Assembly: GCF_009758205.1 (NCBI RefSeq)
Contig: NZ_WRXN01000015.1
Span: 62,001-126,000 of the forward strand
DNA from: Chitinophaga tropicalis
GTDB lineage: Bacteria > Bacteroidota > Bacteroidia > Chitinophagales > Chitinophagaceae
Direction of reading: 5' to 3'
Length of the DNA: 64,000 bases
Shown in pieces: positions 53,086 to 62,119 of the stretch. Within the stretch, counting starts at the first letter, position 1; each line of letters starts with the position of its first letter. A program made the position numbers and the translations under genes. The notes under the pieces are model-generated. The model worked only from the letters and a program-made list of their open reading frames with translations. It was not told where the DNA came from and did no database searches.

Positions 53086-54471
53086 ATGTTGGACAGATAT
53101 CTTAAAATATGCAGCATCCAGATCCTGGTACTGGATTTTGTCTGCCTGAACGCATTTTTCTTTTTGACTCACTACTGGACACAGCAGAACGGTATACCTG
53201 TTGACGTAAACAAAGATACCTTCCTGATGGCTTCCAACCTGTCATGGATAGTTGCCCTGTACACAACCGGTATCTATTTTATGAGCCAGCAGATGTCTGT
53301 AGAAAGGATTGTGAAAAAGCTGATGCAGAGCCTTATGCTTTACATACTGCTGATGCTGATCTTCGTTTTCCTTACCAAGGAAGCATATAACCGTATTTTT
53401 ATTGCTTCTTATTGCATATTGTTTGTGATAGTGGTGCTGATGGACAGGTTGTTCTTCTATATGCTTACCAATTACATCCTGCACAGAAAAGAAATAGAGC
53501 GCAAGGTTGTGATAGTAGGCTATAACGACCTTTCCAAGCAGCTGGTAGACAACCTGCAGAGCCGTAAAAGCAATCTTCGTTTTGAAGGTTATTTTGAGGA
53601 ATCCAGCAATGTGCATGAGCTTTCTTACTATCCTGTGATAGGTAGTCTGCAGGATTGTATTCCTTATGCACAATCAAACAACATCAAGGAGATCTATTCA
53701 ACATTATCTCCTGAGCAGTTTCCTTACCTGTACACGCTGGCGCATGAGGCCGAGAAGCACTTTATCCGTTTCCGTTTTGTACCGGATTTCAGGATGTTTG
53801 TGAACCGCCAGATCTATGTAGATTACCTGGATAATATTCCTATCATTTCGCTGCGTTCGGAGCCACTGGACGATATTGCCAACAGGATCAGGAAACGCAT
53901 GTTTGACCTGCTGTTCAGCGCAGGTGTAACGATCTTTATACTGAGCTGGCTGATACCTTTGCTGGCATTGCTGGTAAGGCTGGAATCCAGGGGGCCGATT
54001 TTCTTTGTGCAACACCGTACCGGCCGTAACAATAAAACATTCAGGTGTCTTAAGTTCAGAAGTATGTATGTGAACAATGATGCCAACTCGAAGCAGGCAA
54101 CAAGAAATGACCGTCGCTTTACACGTATAGGACGTATCTTGCGTAAGACGAATCTTGATGAAATGCCGCAGTTTCTGAATGTGCTTTTGGGTGATATGTC
54201 AATTGTTGGTCCGCGTCCGCACATGCTGAAACACACGGAAGAATATTCTGCTATTATTCAGAAATATATGATACGTCACTTCCTGAAACCTGGCATTACA
54301 GGCTGGGCGCAGGTAAATGGCTATCGTGGCGAGATCACGGACGAACTGCATCTGCGCAAACGTATAGAGCATGACATATGGTATATGGAAAACTGGTCTG
54401 TATCTCTTGATCTGCGCATTATTTTTCTTACTGTGTTTAACACGATTAAGGGAGATAAGAATGCATTTTAA
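53086..54471 (+). CDS. Undecaprenyl-phosphate sugar phosphotransferase (WcaJ-like)
   Basis: From ATG 53086 (a TTG lies 9 nt upstream) the product has 461 residues. Four N-terminal membrane helices, a central CoA-binding-like domain (VVIVGYNDLSKQLVDNLQ) and a fifth helix (DLLFSAGVTIFILSWLIPL) precede the catalytic domain: GPIFFVQHRTGRNNKTF, CLKFRSM, DEMPQFLNVLLGDMSIVGPRP. It places the first sugar phosphate, probably glucose-1-phosphate, on undecaprenyl phosphate. Confidence 0.95.
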   Translation: MLDRYLKICSIQILVLDFVCLNAFFFLTHYWTQQNGIPVDVNKDTFLMASNLSWIVALYTTGIYFMSQQMSVERIVKKLMQSLMLYILLMLIFVFLTKEAYNRIFIASYCILFVIVVLMDRLFFYMLTNYILHRKEIERKVVIVGYNDLSKQLVDNLQSRKSNLRFEGYFEESSNVHELSYYPVIGSLQDCIPYAQSNNIKEIYSTLSPEQFPYLYTLAHEAEKHFIRFRFVPDFRMFVNRQIYVDYLDNIPIISLRSEPLDDIANRIRKRMFDLLFSAGVTIFILSWLIPLLALLVRLESRGPIFFVQHRTGRNNKTFRCLKFRSMYVNNDANSKQATRNDRRFTRIGRILRKTNLDEMPQFLNVLLGDMSIVGPRPHMLKHTEEYSAIIQKYMIRHFLKPGITGWAQVNGYRGEITDELHLRKRIEHDIWYMENWSVSLDLRIIFLTVFNTIKGDKNAF

Positions 54472-54547
54472 CATTCCTTATAGCATATTTTACTGATATT
54501 AGTAAGAATATTGATAGAAAAGAAAGCAGCTTAAGTGTTATTTTTAC

Positions 54548-54574
54548 ACTCCGGTAGTCAGGAGAAACCGGAGT
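54548..54574 (+). other. 7-bp hairpin between the WcaJ-like gene and the kinase-like gene
   Basis: ACTCCGG (54548-54554) and CCGGAGT (54568-54574) pair around a 13-nt loop within the 134-nt gap. No T-run follows, so it may be a weak pause or processing site and not a terminator. Confidence 0.4.
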
Positions 54575-54605
54575 CAACTTCAGGGGAGCCTGTAAACATC
54601 GTTTA

Positions 54606-55280
54606 ATGAAAACTTCTGTGTCTGCACATAATTTCCTTGACGACAACCGGCTGATAGAGGACATTTTTCATGAGTTGAAATCTATTATAGCAAGTATCCT
54701 GTCCAGCGTAGAACTTATAGTGTTATATGATGGAAAGGCAATGGGGGGGAAGATCACACGCCAGGCAGAGGCGATAAAATCGCAGGTAATAGAGCTGGAT
54801 TTTCAGCTTCAGAATATACGGATCATACAGCAGATATTAAGTAAGTCTTACAAGCCAAAAAAGAAGGCAGTAAACCTTCAGTTTTTCTTAGGACAACTTA
54901 TACGTGAAGAACCTTATACCAGCCTGCTGATGCCTGTATCAGAATTACCGGCAGGCAAAGTAGCAGCCGATGCTTATGTAGATGAACCTGTGCTCCGGCA
55001 GCTGATTCTGAACCTGTACTTTTGGATGAACCGGCATTCGACAACCCATACCAAGCCTAAATTAGTATTTAGTTTTGAAGATGGACATTTCCTGGTAAGG
55101 GGAACGTTTTATGCCAACTATATTTTTCCTTCTTCCAATAAGGGGGAACATGATCTTCTTCACCAGCCCATATGTTACCTGATGTCGTACCTGGCTTCTC
55201 TGCATGATGGCACATTTGAGGTGTTGGCTGAGCCTGAGAAGAATGTGGTGGTGATGGTGAAGATACCTGGTAAACTGTGA
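54606..55280 (+). CDS. Degenerate histidine-kinase-like protein at the end of the exopolysaccharide locus
   Basis: The product has 224 residues without membrane helices. DDNRLIEDIFHELKSIIASILSSV resembles the H-box (His22), but the Pro that follows HELK in active kinases is missing. The second half has a faded HATPase_c shape: ADAYVDEPVLRQLILNLYFWMNRHS recalls the N-box, but no DxGxG or GxGxG motif is visible, and the end is beta-rich (FEVLAEPEKNVVVMVKI). It probably cannot bind ATP as a normal kinase, but could dimerise or take phosphate. It may feed back on the LuxR regulator at the other end of the locus. Confidence 0.7.
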   Translation: MKTSVSAHNFLDDNRLIEDIFHELKSIIASILSSVELIVLYDGKAMGGKITRQAEAIKSQVIELDFQLQNIRIIQQILSKSYKPKKKAVNLQFFLGQLIREEPYTSLLMPVSELPAGKVAADAYVDEPVLRQLILNLYFWMNRHSTTHTKPKLVFSFEDGHFLVRGTFYANYIFPSSNKGEHDLLHQPICYLMSYLASLHDGTFEVLAEPEKNVVVMVKIPGKL

Positions 55281-55334
55281 TGGTTTACCCACGAATTTCG
55301 TCTCTTAGAAACAATAAGATAAGGTTAAAACAAA

Positions 55335-55356
55335 AGGGGATATATCCATATCCCCT
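55335..55356 (+). terminator. Terminator at the end of the exopolysaccharide locus
   Basis: AGGGGATAT (55335-55343) and ATATCCCCT (55348-55356) pair around ATCC and are followed by ATTCTATTT. The stem is on plus, 55 nt after the last gene. Confidence 0.65.
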
Positions 55357-55373
55357 ATTCTATTTAAAAAGAA

Positions 55374-55400
55374 AACGCTTTTGCCGAAGGCAAAAGCGTT
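55374..55400 (-). terminator. Terminator of mqo
   Basis: AACGCTTTTGCC (55374-55385) and GGCAAAAGCGTT (55389-55400) form a perfect 12-bp stem; on the minus strand the stem is followed by TTCTTTTTAAAT, 24 nt after the mqo stop. Confidence 0.8.
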
Positions 55401-55423
55401 AAAAGAAAATATCTTAAACGTTC

Positions 55424-56920
55424 CTATACTTTCTCGTTATGCCTTAACTCCAGCACTACATTAGACCATTCTCTCACCTGTTCCAGCAACGTTGGATTAT
55501 TAGCAAGCGTTTGTCCATAAGATGGGATCATCTGTTCCAGTTTATCTTTCCATTCCTGGGTCTGCAACCTGGATTTAAAACACCGTTCCAGTAATTCCAG
55601 CATAATAGACACCGCTGTGGAAGCACCGGGAGATGCGCCCAGGAGGGCAGCAATAGAACCATCTGCAGAACTTACCACTTCAGTACCAAATTCCAGGATA
55701 CCGCCATGTTCCGGATCTTTCTTGATGACCTGTACGCGCTGACCGGCGATCTCCAGTTCCCAGTCTTCCATTTTTGCAGTAGGCAGGAAGGCCTGTAATG
55801 CTTCCAGTCTTTCTTCAGGAGATTGTCTTACCTGGTCTATCAGGTATTTGGTAAGTGGAAGATTATCCAGGCCTGCTTTGATCATAGGCTTGATATTATC
55901 GAATTTGATAGATCTTGGAAGGTCCAGCCAGGAGCCATTTTTCAGGAACTTGGTAGAGAAACCTGCATATGGACCAAAGAGAAGGGCCTTCTTACCGTCA
56001 ATCACACGGGTATCCAGGTGAGGCACAGACATGGGCGGAGCGCCTACTGAAGCTTTACCATATACTTTTGCGGCATGTCTTTCAATGATCTCAGGATTTT
56101 TGCAGATCAGCCATTGCCCGCTTACAGGGAAACCGCCAAAACCTTTACCTTCTTCGATATCAGACTTTGCCAGCAAGGGGAGAGAACCACCGCCGGCGCC
56201 TATGAAAACAAATTTTGTATGTAATTTTCTCCTTTTACCGGTAGCGAGGTCTTTCACTTTAAGGTACCATCTGCCGTCTTCTTCCTTTTCTATATCGCGT
56301 ACTTCATGGTTAAGATGTAGATGAACACCGTTTTGTTCCTGCAGATAGGAGATGAGTGAGCGGGTGAGTGCACCGAAGTTGATATCAGTACCGCCTTCCA
56401 TACGGGTAGCAGCTACTTTCTCTGATGGATCGCGTCCTTCCATCACCAGGGGAATCCATTCACTGATGGTTGCGGGATCTTCGGAATATTCCATTCCTTT
56501 GAAGAGGTTATTACCTTCCAGCGCCTGCTGACGTTTTTTAAGATACTCTACGTTTTCTTCTCCCCATACAAAGCTCATGTGAGGAACGCTTTGTACAAAT
56601 TCTTCCGGCGATTTAATGCAACCTTCCTGTACAAGATAAGACCAGAATTGTTTGGAAACTTCAAAGGACTCTGCGATCTTGATAGCTTTACCAGTCTCGA
56701 TCTTTCCATTCTTCTCAGGAGTGTAGTTCAGTTCGCAGAAAGCGGAATGTCCTGTTCCTGCGTTGTTCCATGCATCCGAACTTTCACCTGCTATGACATC
56801 CAGCCTTTCGAATATCTCAATGGTCAGTTCCGGTTGTAATTCTTTCAACAGTACGCCTAGCGTTGCACTCATTATGCCCGCACCGATAAGAACGATGTCA
56901 GGCGCCGATTTAGGAGACAT
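55424..56920 (-). CDS. mqo: Malate:quinone oxidoreductase
   Basis: The ATG at 56920 gives 498 residues; an upstream ATG adds a Lys/Arg-rich leader and is less likely. The FAD-binding start reads DIVLIGAGIMSATLGVLLKE. Family blocks include SSDAWNNAGTGHSAFCELNYTP, KFVFIGAGGGSLPLLAKS, GKGFGGFPVSGQWLICKNP and LGASPGASTAVSIMLELL. The enzyme oxidises malate to oxaloacetate at the inner membrane and passes electrons to the quinone pool, as a membrane version of the citric-acid-cycle step. It stands alone. Confidence 0.96.
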   Translation of the reverse strand: MSPKSAPDIVLIGAGIMSATLGVLLKELQPELTIEIFERLDVIAGESSDAWNNAGTGHSAFCELNYTPEKNGKIETGKAIKIAESFEVSKQFWSYLVQEGCIKSPEEFVQSVPHMSFVWGEENVEYLKKRQQALEGNNLFKGMEYSEDPATISEWIPLVMEGRDPSEKVAATRMEGGTDINFGALTRSLISYLQEQNGVHLHLNHEVRDIEKEEDGRWYLKVKDLATGKRRKLHTKFVFIGAGGGSLPLLAKSDIEEGKGFGGFPVSGQWLICKNPEIIERHAAKVYGKASVGAPPMSVPHLDTRVIDGKKALLFGPYAGFSTKFLKNGSWLDLPRSIKFDNIKPMIKAGLDNLPLTKYLIDQVRQSPEERLEALQAFLPTAKMEDWELEIAGQRVQVIKKDPEHGGILEFGTEVVSSADGSIAALLGASPGASTAVSIMLELLERCFKSRLQTQEWKDKLEQMIPSYGQTLANNPTLLEQVREWSNVVLELRHNEKV

Positions 56921-56947
56921 ATTTTTCTTTTTACGCGATTTGCACCG

Positions 56948-56955
56948 CAAAAATA
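56948..56955 (-). promoter_or_regulatory. Probable -7 promoter element for mqo
   Basis: On the minus strand the sequence reads TATTTTTG, a full TAnnTTTG match, about 27 nt before the mqo start codon. A clear -33 TTTG is not found at the usual distance. Confidence 0.4.
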
Positions 56956-57078
56956 ATACTAAATACGATAGCTGTATAACGTTTTAGTAGTTGTTTAAGC
57001 TCTTTTTATGATAAAATAATTGCATTTTCCGGTGCAAGATAGCGCCAGAGGGCATATTCGAAAAATGCAAATGTATTG

Positions 57079-58560
57079 TTAATCCTGTGCGTCCGCGAGC
57101 CAGCCAAGGGAAGCTGTATTGGTGATAATGAAATCAGCGCCCGGGGCTCCGCAAAGGGAGCAGGAGTAGCCGGAAGGCAGCTCTGAGAACGGTGTTCCGG
57201 CAGAAACATCCTGCTCAGGATCGCCGGTGGCTTCATCATATACAGTAAAGCAATGCGGGCATTGGTGTATCTGCCTGCCCGTAGGAGCTGCGCCTGTAAC
57301 TGCCTGTTTCCCTGCTACATAGTGCAGCAGCGGATCTGTAGTAGCATTGCTCTCATAGAAATGGCGGCAAAGGGAAGTAATGTAAGGCCCCAGGTGTTCT
57401 TTGGCCACTCCTGTACGGTATGGCACCAGGTTACCTGAGTTAGGATTAAAATCGGCCGTATAAAGTATATCATACCGTTGCAAGCCCTTCAGGCGGCTTT
57501 TATTCTTGCTCTCCTGTTTGCTGATCACGATAGAGCCGAAGTGATTACTGCCCGGGTTCATCCTGACCCCAAAGCATAAACCGTAGGTACGTACGTCTGC
57601 GCTATCAAAGTGGCGGATGATATGCCGCTTGATAACAAGGCCGTCTTCATTATTATCTTCCACCAGCCAGTTCAGCTCGTTGGCGGCATGGCGTACATTG
57701 ATACCGTACTTGCCCAGCAGGTAGTCCCACAGTTTCCTGTGAGCGGGCGCTATATGCCTTATGATCAGCGATTTCCAGGAGGTGACATACAGTTGCCCGG
57801 TCTTTGTTTCCAGGCAGATAGTACAGAGATTGATGAGGAAAGGAACGGGAAATCCTTCATCCCTTCGGTATATTCCCAACCACCATGAGTTATTGTCCTT
57901 ATTGAAACCTTCATAGTAAGGCAGGTGGAAAGGAGGGAGCTCCAGTTCTGACGACAGGTTACTGTCGGCATAGTCCAGTTTTTCCTTTACCAGTGCATAC
58001 AGGTTTTCATTGCTGATGTTTTCATTTGCCGCCAGTATAGATTCAATACAATAGCTCAGCTGACCAATATTGTTCGTGTATACGAGCGATGGCCATGCAA
58101 AGAGGCGGCTGCTTTTCGGGAAGCGGATAAAAAGGTGCCAGTAATGCGCGGGACCGGCTGCTATCCAGTTAATGTGTCCTGAAAAGAAGGGCGTGAAGGT
58201 TTGTCTGCTATCGCAGATATTGATCTTCAGGGCGGGCATGTAGTCAAACATGTCAAACACATCCTTGTAAATACCTTCACTCAGCCAGCTGTCTGTAATG
58301 AAGATACCGGCGCCCGGATAAGAGCTTGTGATGTTAGGCACGGCTCCGTACGGATGGCAAACTATCTTACGCAGTGCGCAGCTTTCTTCGAACTCGTCAA
58401 GATATTTTACCGGTACTTCCAGCAGCAACTGCTGACGCAGGCTGAACCGTACTTCGGTAACCCTGGCTGCTGCTGCTATCTCGAGTACGGATAGCAGGTA
58501 ACCGGGAGAGATGATCCCGCCGGTAAAGTTGATATTGATTGTCTGTGTTTGTTTTACCAT
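57079..58560 (-). CDS. Nitrite/sulfite-reductase-like protein with C-terminal rubredoxin domain
   Basis: The ATG at 58560 gives 493 residues; upstream codons overlap the nitrate reductase gene. The N-terminal and central parts (INFTGGIISPGYLLSVLEIA, VTEVRFSLRQQLLLEVP) resemble the ferredoxin-like half domains of siroheme nitrite/sulfite reductases, but the C-x5-C...C-x3-C cluster that holds the 4Fe-4S-siroheme centre is absent. The C-terminus is a rubredoxin: CPHC (434-437), YDEATGDPEQDVSAGTPFSE, CSLC (467-470). It starts 2 nt after the nitrate reductase stop and is probably its electron-transfer or assembly partner. It is not expected to reduce nitrite by itself. Confidence 0.82.
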   Translation of the reverse strand: MVKQTQTININFTGGIISPGYLLSVLEIAAAARVTEVRFSLRQQLLLEVPVKYLDEFEESCALRKIVCHPYGAVPNITSSYPGAGIFITDSWLSEGIYKDVFDMFDYMPALKINICDSRQTFTPFFSGHINWIAAGPAHYWHLFIRFPKSSRLFAWPSLVYTNNIGQLSYCIESILAANENISNENLYALVKEKLDYADSNLSSELELPPFHLPYYEGFNKDNNSWWLGIYRRDEGFPVPFLINLCTICLETKTGQLYVTSWKSLIIRHIAPAHRKLWDYLLGKYGINVRHAANELNWLVEDNNEDGLVIKRHIIRHFDSADVRTYGLCFGVRMNPGSNHFGSIVISKQESKNKSRLKGLQRYDILYTADFNPNSGNLVPYRTGVAKEHLGPYITSLCRHFYESNATTDPLLHYVAGKQAVTGAAPTGRQIHQCPHCFTVYDEATGDPEQDVSAGTPFSELPSGYSCSLCGAPGADFIITNTASLGWLADAQD

Positions 58561-58562
58561 GA

Positions 58563-61500
58563 TTATACCGCTTGCAATACAAGCCCCGCTTCTTCTTTCT
58601 CTTTTTCTGTTTCCCTTTCCAGTATAGCTTTGATCTCGGATTTGCAGCTTCCGCAGCCCAATCCCGCGCCTGTAGCCTGGCAAAGGCTATCCAATTGCTG
58701 AATGCCTTCATTTATCTTTCCGCAGATGTTGCCTTCTCCTACATTGCCACAGCTGCATACCAGTTTCCCGATAACAGGTGTGGCCTTTTTGCCGGAGCGC
58801 AGCAGCTGCAATCTCTTATCTGAAAGTTCTATCCTGTTGGCAATAAGGTCCCTGAATTCAAGGAATTCTGATTTATCACCGATAAGGATAGCTCCCACGA
58901 GGCGGTCATTATGAATAATACATTTCTTATAGTAACGCTTAGCTTTATCAATGAATACTACTTCTTCATAAGCAGGATCTGCCGGGGTTTCTGTAAGTCC
59001 CAGTGAACAGATATCTGTACCATGCATCTTCAGGATGTTCATGAAGAGAGAACCCTGGTAATATCCTGTAAGGTCTCCTGCCAGGTAGCGGGCCACTACA
59101 GAGGCCTGTTGTTCTGCGGCTGCGGTAATGCCATAAAGCGTGCCGTTGAACTCTGCTATTTCACCAATGGCATAGATATCGGGATCGCTGGTCTGCAGGT
59201 ATTCATTGACCTCTACGCCACGCTGACAGTTCAGCTGTATAGCCCTCGCAAGTTCTATATTGGGAACAGTACCTATGGAAAGCACTACTGCCTGACAACT
59301 TACATGGCGGCCGCTCTTAAGGCGGATACCGTCTACTTTCTTCAGGCCGGTAAAGCGTTCTATTTCATCGTTGAAGATAACCTCTATACCCCTGTCTGTC
59401 AGCTCTTCAAACAGCAGCTGGCTGCCCAGGGCATCCAGCTGCCGGTCCATCAGTCTTGACGTACGCTGTATAACGGCAACGTCTATACCTATTTCTCTTA
59501 GTGAAGCAGCCAGTTCAATACCCAGTAATCCACCACCGGCAATCATCACTTTTCCTTCGGAGGGTTGGATATGTTTTGCAAAGGAGTCTGCGTCAAAGCG
59601 GCTGCGCATAGTGAAGATCCCTTTCAGCGGGGGAGTGTCTTTCAGTGTGGCAGCGCGGCTACCCATTGCCAGCAGGAGCACATCGTAGGTGTGTACCTGT
59701 CCTTTACTGTCGGTAACGGTTTTGTTCTGTTTATCTATATCCACGATACTGACACCCCTGTGCAGGTCGATGTTCAGTGATCTTTCTTCTTCATCAGACA
59801 TTTTGACCAGCTGTTGCCATTGCTGTGCACCGCTGATATAATCAGGCAGCATCACACGGTTATAGAATGGCTGGTCTTCTTTGCTGAATACGGTGATACT
59901 GTCTGTTGTATTCAGTGAGCGGTATGACTTTACAAAGCCGCAGGCGCCAGCGCCGGCGCCTATGATAATGATCCGTTGTACCTGTTTCCTGTAAGGCTGT
60001 ACCTCAACGGCGGCAAACTTCAGGTCAGGTTGTTTGGAGATCTTATCTACCAGTGTATGTGTCAGGTTGTTAGCCCTGTTCAGATCGTTGTTGAGTATTT
60101 TTCCCCAGTGCATAGGCAGGAATACCACACCTTTTTTAATGCTGGTGCTGAGCTGTGCCTTTACCCTTACCTGTCCGTTACCATTGAAGATCTCTACGAT
60201 ATCGTCAGCGCGGATGCCTCTTGCGGCGGCGTCCAGCGGATGTATTTCCAGCAGGGGAGCGGGGATATGCTGTTTCAGTTTACTGACCTTACCTGTTTTG
60301 CTCATAGTATGCCACTGATCGCGTATGCGGCCGGTGGTGAGAATAAGCGGGTGTAAAGGATCTGGTGGAACTGATTTATTACCATCTTCAAATGAATGTA
60401 TGATGGCTTTGGCAGAAGGTGTATAGAACCGGTGATCTGTAAAGAGCCGTGGCGTGCCGGCATTCTCAGTGCCTTCAGGGAAGGGCCATTGCACGGAACG
60501 TTTTTGCTGCAATATGTTATAATCCAGTCCGCTGATATCTATGCGCGTACCTGTGGTGAGGCGGCAATGCTCTTCATAGATCTCTGCCGGTGTGTTATAG
60601 TCAAACCCGTGAAAGCCCATCTTCTTTGCAAAGCGGCAGATGATCTCTGCATCAGGCAGTGCTTCTCCGGGAGCGTCGTTAACTTTTTGCAGATGAGTGA
60701 TACGTCTTTCTGCATTGGTCATAGTGCCTTCCTTCTCTGTCCATGCGGCCGCAGGCAGGATAATATCTGCATAGCGCAGTGTTTCAGGTTTGGAAGAGAT
60801 TTCCTGTACTATTACCAGTTTGGCCTTTGCAAGTGCAGCTTCAGCTTTGCGGGCATCGGGCAGGCTCACAAGGGGATTGGTGCACATGATCCAGATGGCT
60901 TTCAGTCTGCCGTCTTCCAGGGCTTCAAACATTTCTGTGGCTGTAAGCCCTGGTTTTTCTGAGAGGGGAACACCGCCCCAGAACTCCTGTACTTCTTTGC
61001 GGTGTGCAGGATTGTCGAGTACGCGGTGAGCTGGAAGGAGGTTGGCCAAACCGCCCACTTCCCTTCCGCCCATTGCGTTTGGCTGACCGGTGAGCGAGAA
61101 AGGCCCGCTGCCCGGTTTACCTATATGGCCAGTGATAAGGTGAAGGTTAATAAGGCTGAGATTTTTATTAACACCTACCACACTCTGGTTCAGTCCCATG
61201 GTCCACAGGGTCATGAATCTCCTGGATTTTCCGATGAGAGCGGCAGCTTCACGGATAGAAGATTCAGGTATATCGCAGATAGCGGCGGCACTGGCAATGC
61301 TGCGCTGCATTACGGTTTCCCTGTAGCGCTCAAACCCTTCTGTATGTTGCTGAATGAATGTATGGTCAGTATGTCCCTGTTCTATCAGCAGTCTGCCAAT
61401 AGCATGATGCAGCACAATATCTGTTCCCGGCATCACCTGCAGGTGCAGGTCTGCCAGCGCGCAGCTTTGTGTAACACGGGGATCGCTGACAATGATCTTC

Positions 61501-62114
61501 AGGGAAGGGTTTGCTTTTTTAGCAGCTTCCACCCTGCGCCAGAGAATGGGATGGCACCAGGCAGGGTTGGCGCCGGCAACGAAGATGCAATCTGTCAGTT
61601 CAATATCATCATAGTTGCCGGGCACGCTGTCTTCTCCCAGGGCCAGCTTGTAGGCAGCTACGGCGCTGCTCATACAGAGGCGGGAGTTGGTATCTATATT
61701 ATTGCTGCCAATAAACCCTTTGATGAGTTTATTCACCACATAGTATTCTTCTGTCAGGCATTGACCGGAAGCATAGAAGGCTACTGATTCCGGCCCATAC
61801 TTTTCAATGATCTGGCGGAAGGCTGCTGCTGCGCGGTCAAGCGCCTGGTCCCATGAAACACGCTGCCTGGGCATATGTCGGTGATAGCGCATTTCAGGGT
61901 AGAGCAACCTGTCTGAAGTGTCCATAACCGTATAGTGCAGGTTCATGCCTTTAGAGCAGAGCATGCCTCTGTTTACGGGATGGTCTTTATCGCCTTCCAC
62001 ACTGATGTTTCCCTGCCTGTCCCTGTTCACTATTATGCCGCAGCCAACACCACAATAACAGCAGGTGGAACGATAACTTCCGGCAGGGAGTTTACTATGT
62101 TGATGAGTTGACAT
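58563..62114 (-). CDS. Single-chain assimilatory nitrate reductase fused to a NirB-like FAD reductase and BFD [2Fe-2S] domain
   Basis: The product has 1183 residues in three parts. Residues 1-700 are a molybdopterin nitrate reductase of the NasA/NarB class with Cys18, Cys21, Cys25 and Cys53 for a 4Fe-4S cluster, the GMLCSKG and NTDPRLCMSSA-like (IDTNSRLCMSSAV) blocks, and a C-terminal dinucleotide-binding domain with LILTTGRIRDQWHTMS. Residues about 708-1090 are a NAD(P)H-dependent FAD oxidoreductase as in NirB: IIIIGAGAGACGF and AGGGLLGIELAASL. Residues about 1112-1160 are a BFD-like [2Fe-2S] domain with CSCGNVGEGNI and GCGSCK. Electrons would run NAD(P)H to FAD to [2Fe-2S] to 4Fe-4S to molybdenum within one chain. 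It follows the NarK gene by 5 nt. Confidence 0.93.
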   Translation of the reverse strand: MSTHQHSKLPAGSYRSTCCYCGVGCGIIVNRDRQGNISVEGDKDHPVNRGMLCSKGMNLHYTVMDTSDRLLYPEMRYHRHMPRQRVSWDQALDRAAAAFRQIIEKYGPESVAFYASGQCLTEEYYVVNKLIKGFIGSNNIDTNSRLCMSSAVAAYKLALGEDSVPGNYDDIELTDCIFVAGANPAWCHPILWRRVEAAKKANPSLKIIVSDPRVTQSCALADLHLQVMPGTDIVLHHAIGRLLIEQGHTDHTFIQQHTEGFERYRETVMQRSIASAAAICDIPESSIREAAALIGKSRRFMTLWTMGLNQSVVGVNKNLSLINLHLITGHIGKPGSGPFSLTGQPNAMGGREVGGLANLLPAHRVLDNPAHRKEVQEFWGGVPLSEKPGLTATEMFEALEDGRLKAIWIMCTNPLVSLPDARKAEAALAKAKLVIVQEISSKPETLRYADIILPAAAWTEKEGTMTNAERRITHLQKVNDAPGEALPDAEIICRFAKKMGFHGFDYNTPAEIYEEHCRLTTGTRIDISGLDYNILQQKRSVQWPFPEGTENAGTPRLFTDHRFYTPSAKAIIHSFEDGNKSVPPDPLHPLILTTGRIRDQWHTMSKTGKVSKLKQHIPAPLLEIHPLDAAARGIRADDIVEIFNGNGQVRVKAQLSTSIKKGVVFLPMHWGKILNNDLNRANNLTHTLVDKISKQPDLKFAAVEVQPYRKQVQRIIIIGAGAGACGFVKSYRSLNTTDSITVFSKEDQPFYNRVMLPDYISGAQQWQQLVKMSDEEERSLNIDLHRGVSIVDIDKQNKTVTDSKGQVHTYDVLLLAMGSRAATLKDTPPLKGIFTMRSRFDADSFAKHIQPSEGKVMIAGGGLLGIELAASLREIGIDVAVIQRTSRLMDRQLDALGSQLLFEELTDRGIEVIFNDEIERFTGLKKVDGIRLKSGRHVSCQAVVLSIGTVPNIELARAIQLNCQRGVEVNEYLQTSDPDIYAIGEIAEFNGTLYGITAAAEQQASVVARYLAGDLTGYYQGSLFMNILKMHGTDICSLGLTETPADPAYEEVVFIDKAKRYYKKCIIHNDRLVGAILIGDKSEFLEFRDLIANRIELSDKRLQLLRSGKKATPVIGKLVCSCGNVGEGNICGKINEGIQQLDSLCQATGAGLGCGSCKSEIKAILERETEKEKEEAGLVLQAV

Positions 62115-62119
62115 GGTCT

